64,000 nt of DNA from Rugalucina vietnamica (Eukaryota; Mollusca; Bivalvia; Lucinida; Lucinidae): positions 63,714,812 through 63,778,811 of the forward strand of contig OZ024870.1 in the NCBI GenBank assembly GCA_964017185.1, read 5' to 3'. A program made the position numbers and the translations under genes. Positions 37,590 through 46,172 of the stretch are shown piece after piece; position 1 is the first letter of the stretch, and each line of letters begins with the position of its first letter. The notes under the pieces were generated by a model, which was not told the DNA's origin, searched no databases, and saw only the letters and a program-made list of their open reading frames with translations.

Positions 37590-37690
37590 AAATTAAGGAT
37601 GCCATGACATCCAAAAAGTGCTTTTAATATAACCACCCAACTAAGCCAATAAGGCTCATTAAGGCTTATATGTGTGGATGGTTTCACTTG
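37590..37690 (-). repeat. Repeat family D, reverse fragment
   Basis: Complement of D: GGATGCCATGACATCC, AACCACCCAACTAAGCCAAT, GGATGGTTTCACTTGAAACC. Confidence 0.6.
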
Positions 37691-37969
37691 AAACCACTTT
37701 TTTCTGGTTCCAAACTTCCAAGACTTAAATTCCATGTTAGTGTTTTCGTACGTCTAACTCTACAGTTACTGTCTAAAGAAGACCTCGGTTTAAGGTCTCA
37801 TCTGATCTCTCTCTCCCTTGTACAAAAACAATAAAGAAGCCTCGAAATTTAAGGTTAAGGATATACCTATACATGTAGATGGTAAAATTTATTCTGCATG
37901 TATTTCACTTCTTTTGACATGAAAATACATGCACATTTATAATGGCAACTCAAACAATTAAACAGAAAT

Positions 37970-38243
37970 TCATCAGGAAAACATGTCCGTGCAATGAATA
38001 CCCCCTTAAACCCCACTTTTATAGAGTAAAACTGGGGTTTGCAGGGTTATACCTATTTTTCTTATTTTTGCTTCAAAACATAAATTGTGGGTACTCGTTA
38101 GAATCGCCTCGGCGATGTTCTAACGTGTACCCACAATCTATGTTTTGAGCAAAAATAAGAAAAAATATCAAAAAATTTCTGAAAGTTTTCATTTTTTCAA
38201 CTTTAAAAAATCACTGTATATTTCATGGCCAAGTTTTCGTAAT
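37970..38243. mobile_element. MITE family B, copy 4
   Basis: Well-preserved ends CATCAGGAAAACATGTCCGT and complement of CATTACGAAAACTTGGCCAT. Inner palindrome with a shortened centre (GCCTCGGCGATG). Confidence 0.85.
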
Positions 38244-38373
38244 GATTTTTAAATACATCATTTGCGAGGTTGTATGGTGAACAGACGACACGCAAGTAGT
38301 GTATGGGCGATAGTCAAAGTCTGCAAAGCAAAAATTAAATTAAAAATCTCAATGGCATATAGACATTATAAAA

Positions 38374-38411
38374 GGTTTCTTTCGAGAAACTTGATGGTCC
38401 CAGCTGGGACC
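38374..38411 (-). terminator. Histone-like 3' hairpin and purine element, family member 1
   Basis: On the minus strand GGTCCCAGCTGGGACC (38411-38396) forms a 6-bp stem with a 4-nt loop, starting 41 nt after the stop codon (40 nt between). Eleven nt later comes CGAAAGAAACC (38384-38374). Stem pattern GGYYYY/RRRRCC, spacing and purine element parallel replication-dependent histone 3' ends. The loop (AGCT) is not the usual UUUC/UUUA. Confidence 0.4.
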
Positions 38412-38451
38412 AGTTTGGTTGCGAACAGTAACTGTGTGTGGACTGCTCTGG

Positions 38452-38769
38452 CTACAATTCGTCATCCGTGCTGATATCGACCTCATCATCAGAATCGTCG
38501 ACTTTCGACAGCTCGTTGCGAAGATGGTAGATTTCAGATCTCTTCATGTCTGCGTAGTGGTAGTATTTCTTCATCAGCCCTTCTGTCGCCATCATTCGCA
38601 GGCGCAATGGAAACCGCAGCGAGTTGTAGTTTTCGATCCTTGCGGACTTGTATCGTTTTCTTATACCACGAAGTCTGGCGTTGAGGAGTCGGATCTGGTC
38701 GCAGGCTCTGTTGAAACGGCTCTGACAGTCGAGAAGCTTGATGTACATATCTAACTTCTTCGAAACCAT
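38452..38769 (-). CDS. Unrecognised 105-aa protein, family member 1
   Basis: Intronless, 105 residues. Start chosen at 38769 because the other two copies begin at the same MVS; an upstream in-frame extension is not shared. The first ~85 residues are predicted helical and strongly basic (RLRGIRKRYKSAR, LRFPLRLRMMATEG, KKYYHYADMKRSE), followed by an acidic tail (VDDSDDEVDISTDDEL). No signal peptide, membrane segment or known motif. Member 2 at 42236 differs at 14 residues. By my hand alignment 15 further codons differ silently, an excess of silent change over the neutral expectation of roughly 1:3, so the frame looks selected. Conserved TATA-like and initiator elements lie upstream and a hairpin downstream. 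Basic core plus acidic tail suggests a nuclear or nucleic-acid-associated role, as inference only. Confidence 0.75.
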   Translation of the reverse strand: MVSKKLDMYIKLLDCQSRFNRACDQIRLLNARLRGIRKRYKSARIENYNSLRFPLRLRMMATEGLMKKYYHYADMKRSEIYHLRNELSKVDDSDDEVDISTDDEL

Positions 38770-38796
38770 TGTGTTTGATATCTCTGACTGTAGGAA

Positions 38797-38840
38797 GACA
38801 GAATGATGGAAACTCAATGTGCCCTGATATTTTATTGTCG
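38797..38840 (-). promoter_or_regulatory. Core promoter of family member 1
   Basis: CGACAATAAAATATC (from 38840 downward) supplies an AT-rich TATA-like box. Its T at 38834 is 30 nt before the A of an initiator-like TCATTCT (A at 38804), which is 35 nt before the ATG. Spacing is identical in all three copies. Confidence 0.5.
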
Positions 38841-39057
38841 GAATCGGCTTTGCTTGTTCAGTTCAGGGAGTCTATGTCAAGTCCAAACAACTCAGTCAAA
38901 GATTTAGCTTGGTTGGTTTCATCAACGGACACCAGTCACTTGTATTGAAGTTACCAAATTAATCGATTAATTAACGTCTCGCGCGTGCGCGCACGCCGTG
39001 TGTCACCCAAAGGTGTAAAAATAAACAAACAAAAAATCAACCTCTCTTTAAATCCGT

Positions 39058-39058
<1 letters not shown>

Positions 39059-39092
<34 letters not shown>

Positions 39093-39095
39093 TTA
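39059..39095. repeat. (TTTA)n microsatellite
   Basis: About nine TTTA/ATTT units. Confidence 0.9.
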
Positions 39096-39224
39096 ATGTT
39101 GGTCCTAATTTACAGCGAATTACGAAAAAGATATAATACATAAATATTACTGGCGAAGACCGAATATGCCACAATATTCATAGAATTGCTATCGATAGAA
39201 CATGACAAAACTTTCATGAACATG

Positions 39225-39440
39225 GGTGTTTTGTTTGTTTGTTTGTTTGTGTTGAGGCGTAACGTCCCAGTTAACCAGTCAACACCTTTTCAGTCATGTC
39301 GGACGGAGCCAACGCTTCCTGGGTTTAACCAGTACTGTAGAGAGTTAATGTGTCTTGCTCAAGGACACAACATGATGACGCCTGTGGGGATCGAACCCAG
39401 GACCTCTCGATTCGGAGTCCGACGATCTACCACTAATGAG
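39225..39440 (-). mobile_element. tRNA-derived SINE
   Basis: On the minus strand there is a tRNA-like head with A-box TTAGTGGTAGATCG and B-box GGGTTCGATCCCC. A central region with TTGAGCAAGACACATTAA follows, then 'GACGTTACGCC' and a (CAAA)n tail. This order is classical for metazoan SINEs. A MITE A starts immediately beside the head at 39447, cutting it off. Related fragments lie at 43825-43915 and 52290-52395. Confidence 0.75.
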
Positions 39441-39446
39441 TGTTTT

Positions 39447-39680
39447 GAGCCGCCTCGTGGGAAAACCAACAATGTGGTTTCCGAACAGGTCCAACACAAA
39501 CCGGCCTGTACATCTACAGAAGCAGGCTAGAAACTTGAAATTTTGGAGTTAAGTAGAGGAGGAATTGTGCTATCCGAGTAGCGAAAACAAAGGCGCTGAT
39601 CAGCTTCGCGGTGACCGGGAAGCTGATCTGCGCCTTTGTTTTCGCCTATGCAGATTGTTGGTTTTCCCATGAGGCGGCTC
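39447..39680 (+). mobile_element. MITE family A, copy 4
   Basis: 234 bp, flanked by the 4-bp duplication TTTT (39443-39446, 39681-39684). Inner hairpin carries two substitutions (GGTGACCGGGAAGC). Confidence 0.9.
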
Positions 39681-39899
39681 TTTTATTGATATTTTTAGCA
39701 GTTAAGGAAAGATGCTGTTTTATCCTAAAAAATTACTGATTCTGTATCATTTCTTTATATATGGATTGTCTTAAGCTATTTAAATGTGGATATGTTTTTC
39801 AAATCTTCACAGATATGATAGTAACATACATGCATACAGCACCTCTCCCATTTATTGAGTGAGTAAACAAGTAAGAGAGGAATCCCGACCTCAATAATT

Positions 39900-40134
39900 G
39901 AGCCGCCTCATGGGGAAAACCAACAATCTGCATAGGCGAAAACAAAGACGCAGATCAGCTTCGCGGTAACCGCGAAGCTGATCAGCGCCTTTGTTTTCGC
40001 TTCTCGGATAGTACAGTTCCTCTTCTACTTAAATCCGAAATTTCAAGATTCTAACTGTTTTCTGTGCTTGTACAGGCCGGTTTGTGTCGGACCTGTTCGG
40101 AAACCACATTGTTGGTTTTCCCACGAGGCGGCAC
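39900..40134 (-). mobile_element. MITE family A, copy 5
   Basis: 235 bp, hairpin near the left end, flanked by AATT on both sides (39896-39899, 40135-40138). Confidence 0.9.
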
Positions 40135-40204
40135 AATTTTATACTTATATCATGTGTATTGTATAACTTGCAATCCTGCATGTTTGTAAACAGTATATGA
40201 AGAG

Positions 40205-40540
40205 TGGTCTGGTGGGAAAATGGACCCTGCCCATTGGGACTTAGGAGAAATAGATGGGCTGCTTGTGCAACCAGGCAAACTTCTAATCTACTGACCGGCC
40301 ATCTGATTATTAGTTAACCGCTCATGTCTGAGCCTGCCCAGGAAAAGTGGTTTAGTCAAACCATCCATACAAATAAGCCTCATTGGCTTAGCTGAGTGGC
40401 TATATTTATGAAGCACATTTTGAGTGTCATGACATCCTGATGTTGGGTAAAAGTCCCATAAAATGGAGGCAACGTTCCGACATGAACACTGCTGTTGACT
40501 GGGACGTAAAGAATCAATTCAAACAAAAACAAAACTGTAT
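40205..40540 (+). repeat. Repeat family D, copy 3
   Basis: Full D pattern from 'GTGGGAAAATGGACCCTGCC' to 'GACTGGGACGTAAAGAATCA' with CAAACAAAAACAAAAC tail. Confidence 0.75.
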
Positions 40541-40816
40541 ATGCATATCGCCAGTAATGGTCTTTTGTATAATGTATCAGTTAATTAAATACAAACAAAA
40601 AACAATGAATAAAAAAGTGGTACATTTAACTTATTGTACCCAAATCTTAAGTTCAATGCAACAGTAAAACAGTTTATGATTATAAATTACTTCAATGGGA
40701 CACAAAGTTTCAAATTGACAAAAGTAGATAACTCTAAAGTTGTGTTTACAAGCCAGTCAACGGGGTTCTTGTGCCTGTCATGCTGTCTGTCTGTGCTTTT
40801 GCGAAGTTTCATTATT

Positions 40817-41045
40817 TTAACCCATATTTGACGAATGTATTCGCCCATCATTATCATTTGGATGAGTCAATTTTCATTTTTAGGGGCATCATGGGTGATT
40901 TTGAAGGTGTATTCCATTTTTCGATAAAATTTCTCTGAGCAAACAGAATAGTCCCAGATGGGTCGCCGCGTTCTGTGGCGTCACATCTAAGGCTATTCTG
41001 TTTGCCTATGTCCCATAAAAAGGGCATCAGGCTTATATGAGTTAA
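40817..41045 (-). mobile_element. MITE family C, copy 2
   Basis: TTAACCCATATTTGACGAAT to the complement of TTAACTCATATAAGCCTGAT, with inner palindrome at GTCGCCGCGTTCTGTGGCG. Confidence 0.8.
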
Positions 41046-41149
41046 GATGCGCTTGTCAGTAAAGTCAGGCCAACGCACGATACGACAATGAATGTTTTAC
41101 ATGTTGCAGACTTCAGGAAGTATACTCTAAAGAATTGAAATAAAAAGGT

Positions 41150-41640
41150 ACAAATAGGCAAATATCAGGAAAAGGCGCAATCAGAAAAAGATTCCCACTC
41201 CAAAAACCGAGATGGGAAAAAACTAAATTAACAATCAGGTACTTATACCATGAAAATATATCGTAAGCCGAATGCAGCTATTTTCCCAATAGGTGGCCAC
41301 TCAGTTACCTAAACTTAACTAAAAATATGAAAACATACATAAAGCGCCAACAGCACCAAAAAAAATTAAAGACCAAGACATAAAACGAAAGAACCACCAC
41401 AGAAGTATCGCCTTGGAACGCCATGATCAGTAATACAAAATTACTGGCGGGCTTAAATCAATTTTACAGGTACCTAACCTCACCCTCAGCTTCTGCAGTG
41501 GTTCATAACATTTAGTTAGTTCTTTGGTCCTCGTACTAGTCAATGAATCATCAAGAACAAACAGATAAATCAAGATAAACATCATGATGATTCAAAAACG
41601 AGGACTCAACAGATTCAGTAAGCTGCCCGACGATGGAAAC
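41150..41640 (-). repeat. R1 copy 7
   Basis: Reverse R1 from GGCAAATATCAGGAAAAGGC through TAGGTGGCCACTCAGTTACC to ACATTTAGTTAGTTCTTTGG and the 5' extension. Confidence 0.75.
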
Positions 41641-41644
41641 TTTA

Positions 41645-41822
41645 CATAGGACCCACTAGGATACCTTAAGAATTTTCTAGAGGTCCTAGAGGAAACGTAC
41701 AGAACTCAAAGACCCTGCGTTCGATACCGAATTCGACACTGAAAGCGTTGAGTCCGTCTCGACCTGCTTAAATTGAAACTGTTGAATGGGGCATTTAGTA
41801 AATACCAAATCAACCTAAAAAG
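41645..41822 (+). repeat. Repeat family F, copy 1
   Basis: Blocks 'CACTAGGATACCTTA', 'CTGCGTTCGAT' and 'TTGAAACTGTTGA...TACCAAATCAACC' recur at 48585-48790. The tail resembles SINE 3' ends; class not certain. Confidence 0.55.
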
Positions 41823-41928
41823 GAGCCAGCAATGAGTTCCTTGTATGAAAGTTTAACATTGTGGGTTAGATCTACTTTTTTTTTCTTCCTTGTATACTTT
41901 TTTTAATTCATTTTGTGTATGTAAAATT

Positions 41929-41987
41929 CATTCATTCATTCATTCATTCATTCATTCATTCATTCATTCATTCATTCATTCATTCAT
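41929..41987. repeat. (ATTC)n microsatellite
   Basis: About 14 tetranucleotide units. Confidence 0.95.
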
Positions 41988-42130
41988 ATTAACATGCACA
42001 CGAGCGGAACGCCAATTAATTAAATATTATGGTATCGCGTGGCTTGCAATGAGTACATGTTGATGACGCGTAACGCATGTTTGGCTGTTTTGTTCGGATA
42101 AGCCATAACACAAGCATTTCAGGCTTGACA

Positions 42131-42207
42131 CCGACCAATTGAACCAATCATGCAAAGCCAATTACGACAATAAAATGTCGGAGCGACTCGAGTTTCTATC
42201 AATCTGT
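42131..42207 (+). promoter_or_regulatory. Core promoter of family member 2 with three CCAAT boxes
   Basis: CCAAT at 42135, 42144 and 42158 and an octamer-like ATGCAAAG at 42150 precede CGACAATAAAATGTCG (42165-42180), whose TATA-like T at 42171 is 30 nt from the A of TCAATCT (42201). The ATG is 35 nt further. The box is framed by a 5-bp inverted repeat CGACA/TGTCG. Confidence 0.5.
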
Positions 42208-42235
42208 CTTTCCACAGTCAGAGATATTCATCAAG

Positions 42236-42553
42236 ATGGTTTCACAGCAATTAGATATGTATATCAAGCTTCACGACTGTCAGCGCCGTTTCAACAGAGC
42301 CTGTGACCAGATTCGACTCCTCCACGCCAGACTTCTTGGTTTAAGAAAACGCTACAAGTCCGCAAGAACCGAAAACTACAACTCGCTGCGATTTCCGCTG
42401 CGCCTGCGAATGATGGCGACGGAAGGGCTGGTGAAGAAATATTACCACTACGCAGACATGAAGAGATCTGAAATCTTGTATCTGCGTAACGAGCTGTCGA
42501 AAGTCGATGATTCTGATGATGAGGTCGACGTCAGCAGGGATGAAGAATTGTAG
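42236..42553 (+). CDS. Unrecognised 105-aa protein, family member 2
   Basis: Intronless ORF of 105 residues starting MVSQQLDMYIKLHDCQ. Same length as member 1 with no indels and ~87% identity. A predicted helical basic body (RLLGLRKRYKSAR, SLRFPLRLRMMATEG, KKYYHYADMKRSE) precedes an acidic C-terminus (DDSDDEVDVSRDEEL). Two cysteines at 15 and 23 are shared by both members. Kozak context ATCAAGATGG is good. It has its own upstream TATA-like/initiator pair and downstream hairpin, so it looks like an autonomous small gene rather than an exon. I do not recognise the family. A transposon-encoded accessory protein cannot be excluded, although no terminal repeats bracket it. Confidence 0.75.
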   Translation: MVSQQLDMYIKLHDCQRRFNRACDQIRLLHARLLGLRKRYKSARTENYNSLRFPLRLRMMATEGLVKKYYHYADMKRSEILYLRNELSKVDDSDDEVDVSRDEEL

Positions 42554-42599
42554 AGAGCAGTCCGCGCCGAAGCAGTCCGTGCTGCTCAGCAACCAAACA

Positions 42600-42637
42600 G
42601 GTCCCGATTGGGACCTTCAAGATTTTCGAAAGAAACC
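42600..42637 (+). terminator. Histone-like 3' hairpin and purine element, family member 2
   Basis: GGTCCCGATTGGGACC at 42600-42615, 46 nt after the stop codon, preceded by CAACCAAACA (A-rich, as in histone genes). Eleven nt later comes CGAAAGAAACC (42627-42637). Stem and spacing match member 1; the loop differs (GATT). Confidence 0.4.
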
Positions 42638-42706
42638 TATTGTAATGTCTGATATTGATGGTGATGAGGGGACGAGTTTGATTATCGACACTATTATTGT
42701 ATATAT

Positions 42707-42709
42707 GTC

Positions 42710-42805
<96 letters not shown>

Positions 42806-42808
42806 TCA
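42707..42808. repeat. (TTTC)n microsatellite
   Basis: About 25 uninterrupted CTTT/TTTC units directly downstream of member 2. Confidence 0.95.
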
Positions 42809-43264
42809 TCTTTAGTTGACGTCTACAAGATTGTATTGAAAATCTAAAAATAAAATGCAACAATTTTATATAATAGTACTTTTTCAATAAAACCATATGG
42901 TGGCAGCACATTTGCGCTAATTGTTCGAAAAGGTTGGTTCATTTACGAGCACAATTTCCTTACAGAGAGACATATAAGCGGAAAGCCCATCGTACATTGG
43001 TATAATAAAATATGCATGCAGCTTGCCAAAGAAAATATGAGGGAAAAAACATACGCGCAAATGTAAACGTAAAACTGACGCAATTGATATACGTTTCCAC
43101 GCGCAAATGAATGATGAGCGCAAACGAAAGTTTTGAAAAATGAGTGCAACTGTAATAGCACGTCTCCAAGATATACTGTATGTAACATTATGGAGAAGGG
43201 AAAACTATAAGGAGAAAACTATCTACAGCTAGATACCTGGTTCAAATATAGTCATGTCAATTAA

Positions 43265-43497
43265 TGAGTCCCAACACAAGAAATCCGATCTTTGGTGTTC
43301 CCGACCAGGTTCGACACAAACCGTTTGTATAGTTGCAAGGGAAGGTCAGACGCTCGAAATTTAGGATTTTTAAAGAATACGGATTCCATTATATCTGCTG
43401 AAAGCGAAAACAAAGGCACTGATCAGCCGTGCAGTTACTGCACAGCTGATCTGTGCCTTTATTTTAGCATATGTATGTTTTCTCATGGTGTATCCCA
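43265..43497 (+). mobile_element. Old, diverged relative of MITE family A
   Basis: Same layout (CCGACCAGGTTCGACACAAA, then hairpin GGCACTGATCAGCCGTGCAG) but with substitutions throughout. An older subfamily; only its right end survives in the paralogous segment at 51933-51995. Confidence 0.65.
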
Positions 43498-43634
43498 ATG
43501 ATTTAATGAAGATAACCATTAATTGAATATCTTTGACTACAGGCGAAAATTTGATGTCATCTCATAATAATGGTTCCGAAATTATAATGCACTTTTGATA
43601 ACTGGGACAAATTGTTGTACATGTACATGTAAGT

Positions 43635-43670
43635 AACCGTTTATTTATTTATTTATTTATTTATTTATTG
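43635..43670. repeat. (TTTA)n microsatellite
   Basis: About eight TTTA units, matched by a longer tract at 52083. Confidence 0.9.
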
Positions 43671-43928
43671 GAAATTGAAGTCCTAGTATCTTATTTACTC
43701 GAAGAAATGTGCACTATTTTATCGAAGTCTTAAATGGATTAGCCTCGGTTTCCACGCATATGAATGCCTATATGTAATACCCGCTGAAGATGGTATGGCT
43801 ATGGCCTTAGATCGCAGTGACAATTTTTCAATCATGTCGGGACGGAACCAACACTTCCTGTGCATTAACCCGTACTATGGAGAGCTTAGGACACAGGACT
43901 GAACAAAAATAAAAGTGCTGTTAACAGG

Positions 43929-44160
43929 TTAACTAATTTAAGCCTGGTGTCCCTTTTATGGGACAAAGGCAAACAGAATAGCACCAGATGTGACGCCGCA
44001 GAACGCGGCGTCCCATCTGGGGTCTATTCTGTTTGCTTAGAGAAAAATCATCGAAAAATGGAATAAAAATTAAAAATCACCCCTGATGTCCCTCAAAATG
44101 AAAGTGGAGTCGCCCAAATGATAATGATGGGAAAATCCATTCGTCAAATATGGGTTAAAA
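43929..44160 (+). mobile_element. MITE family C, copy 3 (occupied site)
   Basis: TTAACTAATTTAAGCCTGGT to CAAATATGGGTTAA. The paralogous position near 52396 reads CTGTTAACGAACAG without the element, giving a direct empty site. Confidence 0.85.
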
Positions 44161-44255
44161 CGAACAGTTTTCAAAAACGTTCAGTAAACCGTCAACATTC
44201 ATTATTTAATAGTATTGCATGGGTTGATGTCAACAACACGCTCTTAAGGAAACTT

Positions 44256-44502
44256 CTAACGCACACAGTAAACAATTCCTTAAAAACGTTGAATTACTGT
44301 AAATATATTCGACTTTCTGTCTTTAAGCATAAATTTAGCATTATTCACGTGGTCTGTGAAAATTTCAGCCTCAAAATATTTGTAGTGTTCTAAATACAGT
44401 TTAAACTGTACTCGAATCATTGAGTGGGCCAAACCGAAAGTCACAAAAATGAATTTGTGTTACCAGCGCAAAAAGTGTGATTTCATTTGTGAAGTTAAAT
44501 AC

Positions 44503-44571
<69 letters not shown>

Positions 44572-45011
44572 TGGCATTCGCTAGGTTCTGCTCATTTGAA
44601 ATTGAGATATCGAGATATACTGTAACAATGATGGCAAGTTTAATTACACGTGCACAAAAAATGTCGTATTACATGTGTTCTGTATTCCAGAAAGGCAATC
44701 ATTTGACAAATTCTTGAAAAAAAGAAAACTCATGGCACCAAAAACTTGATATATAGACAGACTATCGAACTAAGGCCACACAAGACCGACTCTTTGTAAT
44801 GTCATGTTCGTGTACCATGTATTTTGATTAAAGAAGAGAGCATATTCGTCAGAAGTTTTGTGATTTTTTTTTTTATAATTGATGGAATTCAGATTTTTTA
44901 AACTTTTTTATTTTGCAAATAAAATTCATGTGTCCTAAAATGAAATAAAATGGATAACACTGACAAATGTCAATTTATTTTATTTTGTTTGGAACGTTGA
45001 TTCCGTATCGA
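44256..45011. other. No gene; (GT)n(GA)n at 44503-44566
   Basis: One compound microsatellite; otherwise nothing recognised. Confidence 0.5.
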
Positions 45012-45241
45012 TTAACTCATTTAAGCCTGACATCCCTTTTATGGGACATAGGCAAACAGAATAGCCCCAGATGTGACGCCGCAGAACGCGGCGTCCCATC
45101 TGGGGCTATTCTGTTTGCTTAGAGAATTTTCATCGAAAAATTGAATAAAATTTTAAAATCACTCCTGACACCCCTAAAAATGAAAGTGGACTCACCCAAA
45201 TGATAATGATGGGAAAGTCCATTCGTCAAATATGGGTTAAA
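45012..45241 (+). mobile_element. MITE family C, copy 4
   Basis: TTAACTCATTTAAGCCTGAC to AATATGGGTTAA, with palindrome arms CAGAATAGCCCCAGATG around GACGCCGCAGAACGCGGCGT. Confidence 0.85.
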
Positions 45242-45461
45242 CAAAGATGAGGTCTAATTTGTGACTTTCGCTTTTACTTCAAACTGCAATAATTTAATTA
45301 TTCTGAGTCAGTTTTCTTTGAAAACAGCGACATGCACTACTAAAAACATTCTTCTAATGATTTCCAAAATTATTTTTAAATCGCATATCCAGTTTTCAAG
45401 AAAATGCCAAAACAAAAGTCTATGCGTTTGTAGTTTACTTAGATGTAGTACTTAGCCCATA

Positions 45462-45531
45462 CCCAGCGGGCACATGACGTCAGAATGACGTCAGATCGAC
45501 GTCGCATTCTGACGTCATGTGCCCGCTGGGT
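45462..45531. mobile_element. ~70-bp near-perfect palindrome with CRE-like cores
   Basis: Arms ATACCCAGCGGGCACATGAC and complement meet near ATCGACGTCG. It carries several TGACGTCA-type sites. Probably the minimal form of a TIR element with CCCAGCGGGCA ends. Confidence 0.65.
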
Positions 45532-45623
45532 ATTGTCATACAACATTTATCATCATTTACTTTTCTCTTCTCACGAATTTGGATTAATTTTCTTTTAAAC
45601 TAGTCATTCAAAACCGTTTAAGT

Positions 45624-45797
45624 GCCCTGCCCATTTGGGGCCTAAAGAAATAGATGGGCCGCTTGAGCATCCAGGCAAAGCTTATACGCTACTGACTACT
45701 AGCCATCTGCCTGATTTCTGGTGAACAGCTCAGGTACAGGTAGTCGGAGCCTGCCCTGGAAAGTGGTCCAAGTCAAACCATCCATACATAAAACAAC

Positions 45798-45850
<53 letters not shown>
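45624..45850 (+). repeat. Repeat family D, copy 4, ending in poly-A
   Basis: D sequence from 'GCCCTGCCCATTTGGGGCCT' to 'TCAAACCATCCATACATAAA', then ~50 A (45801-45850) directly joined to R1. Confidence 0.7.
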
Positions 45851-45852
<2 letters not shown>

Positions 45853-45854
<2 letters not shown>

Positions 45855-46110
45855 AAGCCCCTCCCCAGTAATTTTATATTACTGACCGTTCCAAGGCAAT
45901 ACTTCTGTTAATTTATGTTGTAGTGTTAAAGTTTTGTTATGTACGTTTTCATTAATTCAGTTAATAAGTCCGGGTAACTAAGTTGCAACCTATTGGGAAA
46001 TAGCTGCTCACTAGGCCTCTAATATGTCCTCTTACTGTAAATTTAGTTCTTCCCCGTCTTGGTGGGACTTTCGCTCTGATTGCACCATTTCCTAGTCATT
46101 GCTTATTTTT
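45853..46110 (+). repeat. R1 copy 8
   Basis: Core and 3' part of R1 (TTATATTACTGACCGTTCCA, AACCTATTGGGAAATAGCTG, GATTGCACCATTTCCTAGTC), ending ~50 bp before the fucosyltransferase exon, i.e. inside its upstream intron. Confidence 0.7.
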
Positions 46111-46172
46111 ACCTGTTAAATTTAACCGTTACTTGATTTTACTTTCTCTTTCCAACAGAACCAACAGGAGTG

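Larger units (their letters stand above)
42040..44255. repeat. Segmental duplicate S1 (pairs with about 50000-52500)
   Basis: Collinear similarity with 50000-52500: upstream 'TTCGGATAAGCCATAACAC', the 105-aa gene, 'TCTACAAGATTGTATTGAAA', 'ACCATATGGTGGCAGCACAT', 'ACATACGCGCAAATG', a (TTTA)n, a SINE fragment, and 'GAACAGTTTTCAAAAA' to 'CATGGGTTGATGT'. Same orientation, about 8 kb apart. Confidence 0.8.

Noticed and set aside
38770..38817. 16-residue upstream extension of the first 105-aa gene
   Set aside because: It begins with a non-ATG codon, runs back into the predicted leader and is not shared with the other copies.
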